The notes: generated by a model from the sequence alone, not told the origin. A DNA stretch of 64,000 nt from Mycobacterium sp. (GCA_021732005.1 JAKFVT010000006.1:1-64000); one strand, 5' to 3'. Positions 10,175 to 19,644 are shown, counted from the first letter of the stretch. Program-made: numbers and translations.

Positions 10175-10966
10175 TTGCTCGGTGGCTCAGCACTGGTAGC
10201 TGCCCCGGCGGCGACTCCGCCGTCGCCGCGCTCCGCCGTTCCCGCACCGTCGCCCCTGGTTGTCGGCGACGGCCGCACCGTGCGACTGATCAGCCTCGGT
10301 GGAGACCGCACCGACGGCCTGCTCACCCGGATCGCCGGCGACATCGGGGCTGCCGTCGCCGCCGTCGAGAGGTTCTGGGGCACCGACTGGGATCGCGAGA
10401 TCGTCATCATCGCCACCGGCTCGCAGCAGGAGTTCCTCGCCCAGGCCGGCCTGGATCCGCGCGGCCAGTGGCAGGACATCGCCGCGGTCTCGGTCGCCGA
10501 CCAGGTCGACCTCGCGCACCACCGCGCCAGCGGACAGCGCATGGTGTTCGCCCCCGGTGCCGTCACGATGAGCGATCAGTCACTGCGAATCGTGTTGACC
10601 CACGAGCTGTTTCACCTCGCCGCCCGCGCCGACACCGCGCTGGACGCCCCACGCTGGCTGGTCGAAGGGGTGGCCGACTTCGTGGCCCGACCGCCGACGC
10701 CGCTGCCACCGGGCGCCGCCGTGGACACCGCGCTACCCGCCGACGCCGATCTGGACGCCGCAGGACCGCAGCGTGTGCACGGCTACGACCGGGCCTGGTG
10801 GTTCGCCCGGTTCGTGGCCGACACCTACGGCGTCGACGCGTTGCACCGGCTCTACACCGAGGCGTGCGGGCCCGGCCACGGCGACTTCGCGACGGCCGTG
10901 CGCCGCGCGCTGAACGCCGATACCACCGAGCTACGTGCCCGCTGGGCGCAGTGGCTGACCGGCTAG
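10175..10966 (+). CDS. Exported HExxH protein, Rv2189c-like putative metallopeptidase
   Basis: The 263-residue reading contains HELFH at residues 143-147 followed by a downstream Glu (WLVEGVADFV), the zinc-binding layout of gluzincin peptidases. Substrate is unknown. The first standard start is TTG at 10175, but the frame stays open back to 10073, and the codons just upstream read RRRALAAVLAVVLITELLGG, an excellent signal-peptide core. No ATG, GTG or TTG precedes it in frame. The true start may be a non-standard codon coupled to the end of the NlpC gene at 10119, or the start codon is damaged. Confidence 0.75.
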   Translation: MLGGSALVAAPAATPPSPRSAVPAPSPLVVGDGRTVRLISLGGDRTDGLLTRIAGDIGAAVAAVERFWGTDWDREIVIIATGSQQEFLAQAGLDPRGQWQDIAAVSVADQVDLAHHRASGQRMVFAPGAVTMSDQSLRIVLTHELFHLAARADTALDAPRWLVEGVADFVARPPTPLPPGAAVDTALPADADLDAAGPQRVHGYDRAWWFARFVADTYGVDALHRLYTEACGPGHGDFATAVRRALNADTTELRARWAQWLTG

Positions 10967-10977
10967 CGTGTACCGCG

Positions 10978-12126
10978 ATGACGCGAGTCCTGCTGGTCAC
11001 CAATGATTTTCCACCCCGCCGGGGCGGTATCCAGTCCTACTTGGAGCAGTTCGTCGGACGGCTCGCGGACAGTGGCGAACACCAGCTCACCGTCTACGCC
11101 CCGACGTGGAAGGACGCGCAGGCCTACGACCAGGCGGCCGGCTACCGCATCGTGCGCCATCCGGGCACGCTGATGCTGCCCGAACCCGGTGTGGACCGCC
11201 GGATGCGCGAACTGATCCGTGAGCACGACATCGGCACGGTGTGGTTCGGGGCGGCCGCCCCGCTGGCGCTGCTCGCAGGCCGGGCCCGCGGCGCCGGCGC
11301 GCGCCGGGTGGTGGCCAGTACCCACGGCCACGAGGTGGGCTGGTCGATGCTGCCGATCGCGCGTTCCGCGCTGCGCCGCATCGGCGACACCACCGACGTC
11401 GTGACGTTCGTCAGTCACTACACCCGCGGCCGGTTCGCCTCGGCGTTCGGGCCCGACGCCGCACTGGAGCACCTGCCCCCCGGCGTCGATACCGAGCGTT
11501 TCCGTCCAGACCCCGCGGCCCGGGCCGACCTGCGCGGCCGCTACGGCCTCGGCGAGCGGCCCACCGTGTTGTGCGTGTCGCGGCTGGTGCCGCGCAAAGG
11601 CCAGGACATGCTCATCAAGGCGCTGCCCGGCATCCGCCGCCGGGTGCCCGACGCCGCGCTGGTGGTCGTCGGCAACGGGCCCTACGCCGACGACCTGCAC
11701 AAGCTCGCCGCGCAGGTGGGCGTCACCGACGATGTGGTGTTCACCGGGGCGGTGCCCAGCGCCGAGCTGGCAGCCCACTACGTAATGGCTGATGTTTTCG
11801 CAATGCCCTGCCGCACAAGGGGTTCCGGGCTGGACGTGGAAGGGCTCGGCATCGTGTTCCTGGAGGCCTCGGCTGCGGGCGTGCCGGTGGTGGCGGGGAA
11901 CTCCGGTGGTGCGCCCGAGACGGTGAAGGACGGCGAAACCGGACGGGTGGTGGACGGGCGTTCGGTCGAAGAGATCACCGAGGCCGTCTCGGGCATCCTG
12001 GACGACCCCGCGCTCGGCGCACGGATGGGGGAGGCCGGCAGGCGGTGGGTCGAGGCGGACTGGAACTGGGCGGCGCACACCGCGCGGCTTTCCGAACTCC
12101 TGCGCGTGGCCGACCACGCCGTGTGA
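10978..12126 (+). CDS. pimB: GDP-mannose:phosphatidyl-myo-inositol-monomannoside mannosyltransferase PimB
   Basis: A GT4-family glycosyltransferase of 382 residues with the N-terminal NDFPPRRGGIQSYLEQF acceptor-site loop, the linker RLVPRKGQDMLI, and the nucleotide-sugar motif EGLGIVFLEASAAGVPVVAG. It adds the second mannose to PIM1, giving PIM2 at the cytoplasmic membrane face, an early step toward PIMs, LM and LAM. Length and order match Rv2188c (PimB'). The ATG at 10978 has TAGCGT eight bases upstream and no ribosome site, so the message may be nearly leaderless. The wider frame upstream is a shadow of the previous gene. Confidence 0.92.
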   Translation: MTRVLLVTNDFPPRRGGIQSYLEQFVGRLADSGEHQLTVYAPTWKDAQAYDQAAGYRIVRHPGTLMLPEPGVDRRMRELIREHDIGTVWFGAAAPLALLAGRARGAGARRVVASTHGHEVGWSMLPIARSALRRIGDTTDVVTFVSHYTRGRFASAFGPDAALEHLPPGVDTERFRPDPAARADLRGRYGLGERPTVLCVSRLVPRKGQDMLIKALPGIRRRVPDAALVVVGNGPYADDLHKLAAQVGVTDDVVFTGAVPSAELAAHYVMADVFAMPCRTRGSGLDVEGLGIVFLEASAAGVPVVAGNSGGAPETVKDGETGRVVDGRSVEEITEAVSGILDDPALGARMGEAGRRWVEADWNWAAHTARLSELLRVADHAV

Positions 12127-12128
12127 CG

Positions 12129-12788
12129 ATGCTCAGGATGAGCAGAGCCCGGGTTGCCGCGTTCGGTGCCGTACTGGCCGCGGTCGCAAGCCTCGTCGGT
12201 CCGGTCGGCGCCGCGACGGCCGACGACTGCCCCGACGTCGAGGTGATCTTCGCCCGCGGGACCGGTGAGGCTCCCGGTCTCGGGCGGGTCGGCCAGGCCT
12301 TCGCCGACGCGCTCGCGCCGCGCCTGGGTGGGCGCAGCTTGGACACCTACGCGGTGAACTACCCGGCCAGCTTCAACTTCCTCGCCGCGGCGTCCGGTGC
12401 CGACGACGCGGCCGCCCGCATCGCGGACATGGGTGCGCGCTGCCCGCAGACCACCCTGGTGCTCGGCGGATTCTCCCAAGGGGCGGCGGCGGTGTCGATG
12501 CTGGCCGGCGTCCCGCCGGTGGGACAGCGCATCGGCAGCATCGGTTCGGCTCCGCCGCTGCCGCCGGCCGCCGCCGGTCAGATCGCGGCCGTCGCGGTGT
12601 TCGGCAACCCGGGAGCCCGGTTCGGCTCGCCGCTGTCGAACACCGGCCAGTTCGCCGGCCGCGCCATCGACATCTGCAGCGGCGGCGACCCGATCTGCTC
12701 GCCCGGCCTCGACCGCGCCGCCCACAGCAACTACGAACTACCGCCGTACCCCGACCAGGCGGCCGGCTTCGTCGCCGGCCTGCTCTGA
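12129..12788 (+). CDS. Secreted cutinase-family serine esterase
   Basis: A 219-residue exported alpha/beta hydrolase. The N-terminus (MSRARVAAFGAVLAAVASLVG) is a signal peptide ending at ATADD. The mature part has the cutinase hallmarks CPDVEVIFARGTGE, the nucleophile elbow GFSQGA with Ser116, the ICSGGDPIC loop and the His-bearing AHSNYE segment, completing Ser-Asp-His. Mycobacterial cutinase-like proteins hydrolyse lipids and esters, not plant cutin. It starts three bases after pimB and is probably cotranscribed. I do not recall a cutinase here in M. tuberculosis. An ATG three codons later is an alternative start. Confidence 0.9.
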   Translation: MLRMSRARVAAFGAVLAAVASLVGPVGAATADDCPDVEVIFARGTGEAPGLGRVGQAFADALAPRLGGRSLDTYAVNYPASFNFLAAASGADDAAARIADMGARCPQTTLVLGGFSQGAAAVSMLAGVPPVGQRIGSIGSAPPLPPAAAGQIAAVAVFGNPGARFGSPLSNTGQFAGRAIDICSGGDPICSPGLDRAAHSNYELPPYPDQAAGFVAGLL

Positions 12789-12821
12789 GCCGCGGCTCAG
12801 CAGTTTCACGGGTGGGCTGGC

Positions 12822-12833
12822 TACCCTCGCGAC
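12822..12833 (+). promoter_or_regulatory. Leaderless promoter of the acyltransferase gene
   Basis: TACCCT (12822-12827) fits TANNNT and stands exactly six bases before the GTG at 12834, placing the transcription start on the start codon. There is no Shine-Dalgarno sequence. Confidence 0.45.
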
Positions 12834-13961
12834 GTGCTGGCCGGCCCGAACCTCGACCAACGCAGCGGCCCATCGCAGCCGGTGCGCGGGCGGCTGGCGT
12901 CGCTGACCGGGCTGCGCGCCCTGGCCGCGCTTCTCGTTGTCGGTACCCACGCGGCGTTCGCGACCGGCACGCTCTCCCACGGCTACCTCGGGCTGGTGTG
13001 CGCGCGGATGGAGATCGGGGTGTCGATCTTCTTCGCACTCTCCGGCTTCCTGCTGTTCCGGCCGTGGGTGGCCGCGGCGGCCGTCGGCGGCGCTGCGCCG
13101 TCGACGGGGGCGTACGCGCGGCGCCGGCTGCGCCGAGTGATGCCCGCCTACGTGGTCACGGTGCTGCTCGCCTACGGCGTCTACTCCGTCTATTCGACCG
13201 GGCCCAACCCCGGCCAGAGCTGGATCGGTCTGCTCCGCCACCTCACGCTGACCCAGATCTACACCGACAACTATCTGCTGACCTCCCTGCACCAGGGCCT
13301 GTCGCAGACCTGGAGCCTGGCCGTCGAGGCGGCGTTCTATGCCGCGCTGCCGCTGCTGGCCCACCTGCTGCTGGTGGTGCTGTGCGGCGATCGGTGGCGC
13401 CCGGGGCGCCTGCTCGTCGGATTGGCGGGACTGGCCGCCATCAGCCCGGTGTGGCTGATCGTCCTGAACAGCACCGACTGGCTACCGAATTCGGCGGGCA
13501 TGTGGCTGCCTGCGCAGCTGGCCGCGTTCACAGGCGGGATGGCGGTGGCGGTTCTGCAGGTGATCGGGGTGCGCTGGCGGGCCGGGCTCGTCATCCCCGC
13601 CGCCGTGGTGCTGTACCTGCTGGTGTCCACTCCGCTGGCCGGTGCGGTGACCAGGGCGCTGCTCTACGCCGCGATCGCGATGCTCGTCGTGGCGGCGCCG
13701 ACGCTGGCCGGGGGCGGCCTGTTCGACCGGCTGCTCGCCGGCCGGCCCATGGTCTGGCTCGGTGAGATCTCCTACGAGATCTTCCTGCTGCATGTGCTGG
13801 TGATGGCTGTGGTGTTCGGCGCGGTACTGCGCTGGCCGTTGTTCACCGGCTCGCTGCCGGGTCTGTACCTGCTGACGTTGGGCGCCACCATCCCGCTGGC
13901 CTGGCTGCTGCACCGACTCACCGGGGTGCGGTCAGGTGCCTGGGCAGCCGGCCCACGCTGA
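12834..13961 (+). CDS. Membrane acyltransferase, family 3 (OafA/YrhL type)
   Basis: A 375-residue polytopic protein with about ten hydrophobic helices. Family marks include the early His in VVGTHAAFATG, the GVSIFFALSGFLLFRPW helix, the RRRLRRVMPAY segment and QTWSLAVEAAFYAALP. Family 3 acyltransferases O-acylate exported sugars, lipids or peptidoglycan across the membrane. The substrate is unknown; neighbours pimB and fadD15 suggest envelope glycolipids but do not prove it. The start GTG is leaderless by position. The last 30 bases overlap the end of the converging secreted-protein gene. Confidence 0.85.
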   Translation: MLAGPNLDQRSGPSQPVRGRLASLTGLRALAALLVVGTHAAFATGTLSHGYLGLVCARMEIGVSIFFALSGFLLFRPWVAAAAVGGAAPSTGAYARRRLRRVMPAYVVTVLLAYGVYSVYSTGPNPGQSWIGLLRHLTLTQIYTDNYLLTSLHQGLSQTWSLAVEAAFYAALPLLAHLLLVVLCGDRWRPGRLLVGLAGLAAISPVWLIVLNSTDWLPNSAGMWLPAQLAAFTGGMAVAVLQVIGVRWRAGLVIPAAVVLYLLVSTPLAGAVTRALLYAAIAMLVVAAPTLAGGGLFDRLLAGRPMVWLGEISYEIFLLHVLVMAVVFGAVLRWPLFTGSLPGLYLLTLGATIPLAWLLHRLTGVRSGAWAAGPR

Positions 13962-14405
13962 AGCATTCCAGTCCGGGTGTGCCTTCATGTTCTCCGCGCA
14001 CCACTGAGCGCCGTCCTCGGTGGTGCTCTTCCACTCGTAGGCCTTCTCGTCCCGGAGGGCCTGCTGGCCTTCTGGGCTGGCTGCCGAGTTGCCGGGCTTG
14101 CCTGCCGTCGCGACGGCGGCGTTGCAGTTGAGGAAGAGCAGCATGGTGTTGTTCACCTGCTGGAAGTTGGTGCCCTTGACCCAGGGCGCCTTCTGCGACC
14201 GGGTGACGATGCACTTTTCGGTGGGTAGTTCGGACCCGACGCGCCCGCCGACGACGACGGTCATGCCCGACCCGCTCAATGCGCTGGCGGCATCGCTGTA
14301 GGTCTCGCCTGCGTAGGCGTCCGCCGACGCGACTCCGCACGAGAACACCGACGCCGTCACGGCGAACACGCCGGCAGCACCGGCAACCACGAACTTACTT
14401 CGCAT
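13932..14405 (-). CDS. Small secreted protein of unknown function
   Basis: A 157-residue precursor: [19 protein letters not shown] is a signal peptide with a likely cleavage at ASA-DA. The mature part has about four cysteines, an Ala-Gly-Lys linker and a C-terminal AEN...WAGCPG segment, but no catalytic motif. I do not recognise a named family. The ATG at 14405 overlaps the fadD15 stop by 11 bases and has GGAG six bases upstream, so it is coupled to fadD15. The longer frame upstream is rejected because it lacks a signal peptide and enters fadD15. Its 3' end overlaps the acyltransferase gene. Confidence 0.8.
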   Translation of the reverse strand: MRSKFVVAGAAGVFAVTASVFSCGVASADAYAGETYSDAASALSGSGMTVVVGGRVGSELPTEKCIVTRSQKAPWVKGTNFQQVNNTMLLFLNCNAAVATAGKPGNSAASPEGQQALRDEKAYEWKSTTEDGAQWCAENMKAHPDWNASAWAGCPGT

Positions 14406-16194
14406 AGATCGCTCCGATCTCGTCGGCGAACTTCTCCGCCACCACATTGCGCTTGACTTTCAGCGTCGGGGTCAGTTCGCCGGTCTGCACCGTGAAGTCA
14501 TCCGGCAGGATTCGGAACTTGCGAATCGATTCGGCATGGGAGACATGCTGATTCGCGTCCTTGACGGCCAACTCGATTTCGGCGACCAGATCCGGATCCG
14601 TCCGCAGGTCACCAACTGAGGCGCCGGTGGCCTTGCCGTGCTGGGTCTTCCACCCGTCGAATGCCTCGGGGTCGATGGCGATCAGGGCACCGATGAACGG
14701 CTGGTTGTCGCCGACGGCCATCGCCTGGCTGATCAGCGGATTGGCCCGCAGGGCGTCTTCGAGCACTGCGGGGGCGACGTTCTTGCCGCCTGCTGTGACG
14801 ATGATCTCCTTCTTGCGGCCGGTGATCGACACGAAGCCGTCGGCGTCGATGCTGGCCAGATCCCCGGTGTGGAACCAGCCGTCGACGATCGCTTCGCCGG
14901 TCGCCTTCTCGTTGCGCCAGTAGCCGTCGAACACGACGCCACCCTTGACCAGAAGCTCGCCGTCTTCGGCGAGCGCCATACTGTTGCCCGGCACCAACTT
15001 TCCGACCGTGCCGACCCTGAGCTCACCGATGCGGTTCACCGTGATCGCCGCGCTGGTCTCGGTCAGCCCGTAGCCCTCGTAGATCGACAGGCCGGCTCCG
15101 CGGTAGAAGTGGCCGAGTCGCTTGCCCAACGGCGCGCCGCCCGAGATCGCGGCATGGCAGTCACCACCGAGGGCGGCCCGCAGCTTGCTGTACACCACTC
15201 GGTCGAACACGGCGTGTCCGAGCTTCAGCAGCAGGTTGGGCCCATTACCGGCCAAGGCCTCGCTGTAGGCGATCGCGGTCTTGACGGCGAGCTCGAAGAC
15301 CGCGCCCCGGCCGCTGTTGCGGGCATTCAATTCTGCTGTGTTGTAGACCTTTTCGAAGACTCGCGGTACGGACACCACGATCGTCGGCTTGAAGGACTGC
15401 AGCATCGGCACCAGGTTCTTGATGTCGCTGGTGTAGCCGAGCGTCACCTTATTGGCGAACGCCGTCATCGACAGGGCGCGGGCCAGCACATGCGCCAACG
15501 GCAAAAAGACCAGCAGTCGCTCGTGCTGGCGCAGCAGCGTCGGGAAACATGTTGCGGTGCCGCGCGTTTCGGACAGCAGGTTGGCGTGGGTGAGCTGGAC
15601 GCCCTTGGGTCGGCCGGTGGTGCCCGAGGTGTAGATCAGTGTCGCCGGGTCGGCCGAACGCAGCGCCGTCAGCCGGCGCTCCAGCTCTGCCGGGTCCGCA
15701 CCGGCGGCGGCCTTGGCCAGCTCGTCGAGCGCGGTGGGGCCCGAGGACTCGATCCGCAGCACCTTGCGAAGGTCCGGCAGCTCGTCGTGGAGTTCGGAGA
15801 CCATCTGCGCGTGGGACTCGGTCTCGGTGAACACCAGCACCGCACCGGAGTCCTGGAGAACCCAGCGGACCTGGTCGGCCGAGGACGTCTCGTAGATGGG
15901 CACCGTCACCCCGCCGACCGACAGGATCGCGTAGTCGAGGATCACCCACTCGTAGCGGGTCGCCGACAGGATCGCCACCCGGTCGCCGGCCTGAACGCCT
16001 TCGGCGATCAATCCCAGCGCCGCCGAGCGGATCTGGGCGGCGACCTCGGCGCACGTCACGTCGGTCCAGCCGCCGTCGACCTGCCGCTGCACGATCACAT
16101 AGCCCGGATCGGTGCGCTCATGGTCGTACACCGAGCTGACGACATTGTCGTGCTCGCCGACGGTGAACGACGCCGGAACGTTGTACTCACGCAT
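14395..16194 (-). CDS. fadD15: Long-chain fatty-acid-CoA ligase FadD15
   Basis: A 599-residue adenylate-forming enzyme, full length for long-chain acyl-CoA synthetases. The AMP-binding P-loop is [25 protein letters not shown] is the acyl-adenylate motif; [27 protein letters not shown] is the hinge; the catalytic Lys region lies near the end. It activates fatty acids to acyl-CoA through acyl-AMP for lipid synthesis or breakdown. Order matches Rv2187. Its ATG lies six bases after TACGCT, so the message is probably leaderless. The gene diverges from the SRPBCC gene at 16260. Confidence 0.95.
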   Translation of the reverse strand: MREYNVPASFTVGEHDNVVSSVYDHERTDPGYVIVQRQVDGGWTDVTCAEVAAQIRSAALGLIAEGVQAGDRVAILSATRYEWVILDYAILSVGGVTVPIYETSSADQVRWVLQDSGAVLVFTETESHAQMVSELHDELPDLRKVLRIESSGPTALDELAKAAAGADPAELERRLTALRSADPATLIYTSGTTGRPKGVQLTHANLLSETRGTATCFPTLLRQHERLLVFLPLAHVLARALSMTAFANKVTLGYTSDIKNLVPMLQSFKPTIVVSVPRVFEKVYNTAELNARNSGRGAVFELAVKTAIAYSEALAGNGPNLLLKLGHAVFDRVVYSKLRAALGGDCHAAISGGAPLGKRLGHFYRGAGLSIYEGYGLTETSAAITVNRIGELRVGTVGKLVPGNSMALAEDGELLVKGGVVFDGYWRNEKATGEAIVDGWFHTGDLASIDADGFVSITGRKKEIIVTAGGKNVAPAVLEDALRANPLISQAMAVGDNQPFIGALIAIDPEAFDGWKTQHGKATGASVGDLRTDPDLVAEIELAVKDANQHVSHAESIRKFRILPDDFTVQTGELTPTLKVKRNVVAEKFADEIGAIYAK

Positions 16195-16206
16195 GTCAAC
16201 AGCGTA
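16195..16206 (-). promoter_or_regulatory. Leaderless promoter of fadD15
   Basis: On the minus strand TACGCT (16201-16206) is followed by six bases and then the ATG of fadD15, the leaderless spacing seen at other genes in this window. No ribosome site is present. Confidence 0.45.
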
Positions 16207-16259
16207 GTCACCGGCAGCCGGGCACCCTGCCCGTGGATCCGATATGTGAAGCTGTTGGC

Positions 16260-16649
16260 ATGAACAGCATCCAGGTCGCTGACGAGACGTTTGTCGCGGC
16301 GGATCCGGCGGCGGTCGGGCGCGCGGTCGCGGACCGGGCGAGTTGGCGGCGGTGGTGGCCGGACCTGCGCCTCGAGGTCGTCGAGGACCGCGCTGACAAG
16401 GGCTTGCGCTGGACGGTGACCGGCCCGCTGACCGGCACCATGGAGATCTGGCTGGAGCCGGTGCTCGACGGAGTGCTGCTGCACTACTTTCTGCACGCCG
16501 AACCCTCCGGGGTCGCGGCCTGGCAGCTGGCCAAGATGAACCTCGCCAAGCTCACGCATCAGCGTCGGGTGGCCGGTAAACGGATGGCGTTCGAGGTGAA
16601 ATCCACCCTGGAGGCGTCCCGCCCGGTGGGCGTCGCACCCGGCACCTGA
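16260..16649 (+). CDS. SRPBCC/START-like protein, Rv2186c type
   Basis: A 129-residue single-domain protein with the alternating strand and long C-terminal helix pattern of the SRPBCC fold (polyketide cyclase/lipid-binding): [21 protein letters not shown], a WRRWWPDL stretch, and an [12 protein letters not shown] helix. Such domains bind hydrophobic ligands; no active-site residue can be named. I chose the ATG at 16260, MNSIQVADE, because the upstream part of the frame is non-family-like. It heads a block with a second SRPBCC gene, an ArsA-like ATPase and a PlsC acyltransferase. Confidence 0.82.
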   Translation: MNSIQVADETFVAADPAAVGRAVADRASWRRWWPDLRLEVVEDRADKGLRWTVTGPLTGTMEIWLEPVLDGVLLHYFLHAEPSGVAAWQLAKMNLAKLTHQRRVAGKRMAFEVKSTLEASRPVGVAPGT

Positions 16650-16743
16650 TATCAGGTCAGACCCTCGGGCGGGAGGGTACCTTTGTGGCCGAGGGAGCGG
16701 ACCCCGTCGGGTCACGCAGCGCAAGCGATGGGAATTGGCAACA

Positions 16744-17178
16744 GTGGCTGACAAGACGGCGCAGACCATCTACATCGACGCGGACCCCCGCACCGTGATG
16801 GATGTCATCGCCGATATCGGGTCGTACCCGCAGTGGGTCTCCGAATACAAGGAAACCGAGGTCATCGAGTCCGACGACGCCGGTTACCCGCTGGTCGCGC
16901 GACTGGTTCTGGACGCCGCTGTTCTGAAAGACACCATGGTGCTGGCCTACGAGTGGCCTGCCGACCGCAAGTCGGTGCGCTGGTCGTTGGTTTCAAGCTC
17001 GCTCCTGCGGGCACTCGACGGCGCATACACGTTGCAACCCAAAGGTTCTGGAACCGATGTCACCTACGAGTTGTCGGTGGATCTGATGATCCCGATGATC
17101 GGCCTGCTCAAGCGCAAGGCCGAGCGCAGGCTGACCGACACCGCGCTCAAGGACCTGAAGAAATGGGTCGAGGGCTGA
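16744..17178 (+). CDS. SRPBCC/START-like protein, Rv2185c (TB16.3) type
   Basis: A 144-residue SRPBCC protein with the START-like beginning TIYIDADPRTVMDVIADIGSYPQWV and the C-terminal helix KRKAERRLTDTALKDLKKWVEG. I chose the GTG at 16744, reading VADKTAQTIYIDADP, because it gives the 144 residues remembered for TB16.3; a TTG three codons earlier is possible. Likely a hydrophobic-ligand binder or coenzyme-Q-binding-like protein. It ends directly against the ArsA-like ATPase gene, whose GTG follows the TGA with no gap. Confidence 0.85.
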   Translation: MADKTAQTIYIDADPRTVMDVIADIGSYPQWVSEYKETEVIESDDAGYPLVARLVLDAAVLKDTMVLAYEWPADRKSVRWSLVSSSLLRALDGAYTLQPKGSGTDVTYELSVDLMIPMIGLLKRKAERRLTDTALKDLKKWVEG

Positions 17179-18432
17179 GTGACTGATCGGGCCCGGATCA
17201 GTTTCTTCGTCGGCAAAGGCGGCGTCGGCAAGTCGACTCTGGCCTCGGCGACGGCGGTCCGGGCGGCCCTGGCCGGTCAGCGGGTGCTGGCCGTGTCCAC
17301 CGATCAGGCCCACTCGCTCGGCGATGTCCTCGGGGTCGTGGTCCCGCCGACCGGGGCCCGCGAACCGGTGCGGATCCTCACCGAGGAGGGCACCGACGAC
17401 ACCGCCGGCGGCCACCTCGACGCGTTGGCGCTGGACACCCTGGCCCTGCTCGCGGACAGATGGCGGGCCGTCGCGCCGGTGCTGGCCGCGAGATTTCCGG
17501 AGTCTGACATCAAAGATGTTGCCCCGGAAGAGCTTTCCGCTCTGCCTGGAATTCAGGAGGTGTTAGGGCTGGCCGAGGTGGCCGCGCTGGCCGACTCCGG
17601 CCGGTGGGATTACGTCGTCGTCGACTGCGCCTCGACGGCTGATGCGATGCGGATGCTGACGCTGCCTGCCGCCTTCGCGATGTACGTCGAGCGGGCCTGG
17701 CCCCGGCATCGCCGGCTCAGCGCCGCCGTCGACGGCATGCACGCCGCAGCCACCGTCGCCGTGGTCGAGGGCATCAGCGGGGCCGTCGAAGGGTTGTCCG
17801 CCCTGCTCACCGATGCCGAGCGGGTCAGCGCACACCTGGTGCTCACCGCTGAGCGGGTGGTGGCCGCCGAGGCGGTCCGCACCCTGGGCTCGCTGGTGCT
17901 GATGGGTGTGCGGGTCGCTGAACTGATCGTGAATCAGATACTCGTACAAGATGATTCGTACGAGTACCGCAATCTTCCGGATCATCCGGCGTTCGGCTGG
18001 TACGCCGAGCGGATCTCCGAACAGCAATCGGTGCTCGACGAGCTCGCCACCACCATCGGCGATGTGCAACTGGTGCTGGCGCCCCACCTGGCCGGTGAGC
18101 CGATCGGCGCCAAAGCGCTCGGCCAATTACTCGACAGCGTCCGGCGACGGGACGGCTCGGCACCGCCCGGGCCACTCAAGCCGGTGGTGGACCGCGAATC
18201 GGGCTCAGGGCTCGATGCCGTCTACCGCATGCGGCTAGAGTTGCCCCAAATCGATCCGGGCACGCTGACGCTGGGCCGGGTCGACGACGACCTGATCATC
18301 GGCGCCGCGGGGATGCGGCGCCGGGTACGACTGGCGTCGGTGCTGCGGCGGTGCATCGTGATGGATGCGGCTCTGCGCGGTACCGAGCTGACCGTGCGCT
18401 TTCGACCCAATCCGGAGGTGTGGCCCGCGTGA
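17179..18432 (+). CDS. ArsA/Get3-like ATPase, Rv2184c type
   Basis: A 417-residue P-loop ATPase with the deviant Walker A GKGGVGKSTLAS at residues about 12-23 and the switch-like STDQAHSLGD segment, typical of ArsA, Get3 and MinD-type ATPases that work as dimers. One ATPase domain is present, unlike the tandem arsenite ArsA, and no arsenic gene is near. The C-terminal part ends in a small beta-rich domain. A role in handling membrane proteins or lipids is inferred only from neighbours. The GTG start directly follows the previous stop and its TGA overlaps the next GTG. Confidence 0.85.
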   Translation: MTDRARISFFVGKGGVGKSTLASATAVRAALAGQRVLAVSTDQAHSLGDVLGVVVPPTGAREPVRILTEEGTDDTAGGHLDALALDTLALLADRWRAVAPVLAARFPESDIKDVAPEELSALPGIQEVLGLAEVAALADSGRWDYVVVDCASTADAMRMLTLPAAFAMYVERAWPRHRRLSAAVDGMHAAATVAVVEGISGAVEGLSALLTDAERVSAHLVLTAERVVAAEAVRTLGSLVLMGVRVAELIVNQILVQDDSYEYRNLPDHPAFGWYAERISEQQSVLDELATTIGDVQLVLAPHLAGEPIGAKALGQLLDSVRRRDGSAPPGPLKPVVDRESGSGLDAVYRMRLELPQIDPGTLTLGRVDDDLIIGAAGMRRRVRLASVLRRCIVMDAALRGTELTVRFRPNPEVWPA

Positions 18433-18794
18433 ATGGCCCGCATCCCGACCTGGGGCCCGAATTGCGCGCCCTGGCCCAGGCGATCCTCGACCGGCTCGAC
18501 CCGGCCGTACGGGCCGGAGCCGCCATGGCATCCGGTGGCGGGCAGGGCAAGTGCCAGCAGGTGTGGTGCCCGGTGTGTGCGCTGGCGGCGCTGGTCAACG
18601 GCGAACAACATCCGCTGCTGACCGTGGTCGCCGAGCACAGCGTGGCGCTGGTGACGATGATCCGGACGATCATCGCCGAGGACGGCACGAGCCCACCCGA
18701 TCCAGACGGCGCACCTCCGGATCGACCGGGCCCGGATACGCCGGAGCGTCCCGGCAGCCGCTACCAACACATTCCGGTCAGCGTCGAGGACTGA
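18429..18794 (+). CDS. Conserved hypothetical protein, Rv2183c type
   Basis: A 121-residue protein whose GTG overlaps the stop of the ArsA-like gene (GTGA), showing coupling. It has a helical N-terminal half with a CQQVWCPVCAL cluster of three cysteines, possibly metal-binding, and a Pro/Asp-rich tail (residues about 85-115). Function is unknown. The ATPase-proximal position suggests it works with the ArsA-like protein. The frame extends upstream to 18351 within the ATPase gene, which I reject. Confidence 0.8.
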   Translation: MNGPHPDLGPELRALAQAILDRLDPAVRAGAAMASGGGQGKCQQVWCPVCALAALVNGEQHPLLTVVAEHSVALVTMIRTIIAEDGTSPPDPDGAPPDRPGPDTPERPGSRYQHIPVSVED

Positions 18795-18862
18795 CGCTGG
18801 CCGCGCCCTGATGATCCGGTGAGAACCGGGTGCGACCTGTGGTCGGTGTCCGCGGACCTGGG

Positions 18863-18868
18863 TAGAGT
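18863..18868 (+). promoter_or_regulatory. Possible -10 box of the plsC-like gene
   Basis: TAGAGT fits TANNNT and would start transcription near 18875, leaving a leader of about 25 bases that carries the GGGAGG ribosome site at 18891-18896. Confidence 0.35.
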
Positions 18869-18900
18869 TGCACGAAAGCGTGCGGTGATCGGGAGGCTCC

Positions 18901-19644
18901 ATGTGGTACTGGCTGTTCAAGTACATCTTCATGGGCCCGTTGCTGTCCCTCTTAGGTAGGCCCAAAGTCGAAGGGCTGGAACATGTTCCAACCAGCGGCC
19001 CGGCGATCCTGGCCAGCAATCACCTGGCGGTGGCGGACAGTTTCTACCTCCCGCTGGTGGTCCGGCGACGGATCACGTTCCTGGCCAAGTCCGAATACTT
19101 CACCGGCACCGGCATCAAGGGCCGGCTCACCCGGTGGTTCTACACGGTGGCCGGCCAGGTCCCGATCGACCGCACCGATGCCGACGCCGCGCAGGCAGCG
19201 CTGACCACCGCCGAGCGACTGCTGTCGCAGGGCAAGCTGATGGGGATGTATCCCGAGGGCACCCGCTCGCCGGACGGGCGGCTGTACAAGGGCAAGACCG
19301 GGCTGGCGCGCCTCGCCCTCGAGACGCAGGTGCCGGTGATTCCGGTCGCGATGATCGGAACCGACGTCGTGAACCCGCCGGGATCGAAGATGTGGCGCTT
19401 CGGCCGGGTGACGGTCCGCTTCGGCAAGCCGATGGACTTCTCCCGGTTCGACGGACTGGCGGGCAACCGGTTCATCGAGCGGGCCGTCATCGACGAGGTC
19501 ATGTACGAGCTGATGGAGCTGTCCGGTCAGGAGTACGTCGACATCTACGCCGCGACGTTGAAGAACAGCGAGGAACCCGCGGACCCTAAGCAGGGTGGAC
19601 CAGGTCAGCCACCGGCGCGGATCCCGGAGTCCGCCGCAGGTTAG
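18901..19644 (+). CDS. 1-acylglycerol-3-phosphate acyltransferase family protein (PlsC-like, Rv2182c)
   Basis: The 247-residue membrane-associated acyltransferase carries the catalytic His41-x4-Asp46 box (SNHLAVADS) and the phosphate-binding [10 protein letters not shown] motif, followed by [11 protein letters not shown]. Enzymes of this family acylate lysophosphatidic acid or related lysophospholipids. In M. tuberculosis Rv2182c has been linked to phospholipid or PIM metabolism. The ATG has GGGAGG four bases upstream. Its last 59 bases overlap the convergent mannosyltransferase gene. Confidence 0.92.
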   Translation: MWYWLFKYIFMGPLLSLLGRPKVEGLEHVPTSGPAILASNHLAVADSFYLPLVVRRRITFLAKSEYFTGTGIKGRLTRWFYTVAGQVPIDRTDADAAQAALTTAERLLSQGKLMGMYPEGTRSPDGRLYKGKTGLARLALETQVPVIPVAMIGTDVVNPPGSKMWRFGRVTVRFGKPMDFSRFDGLAGNRFIERAVIDEVMYELMELSGQEYVDIYAATLKNSEEPADPKQGGPGQPPARIPESAAG

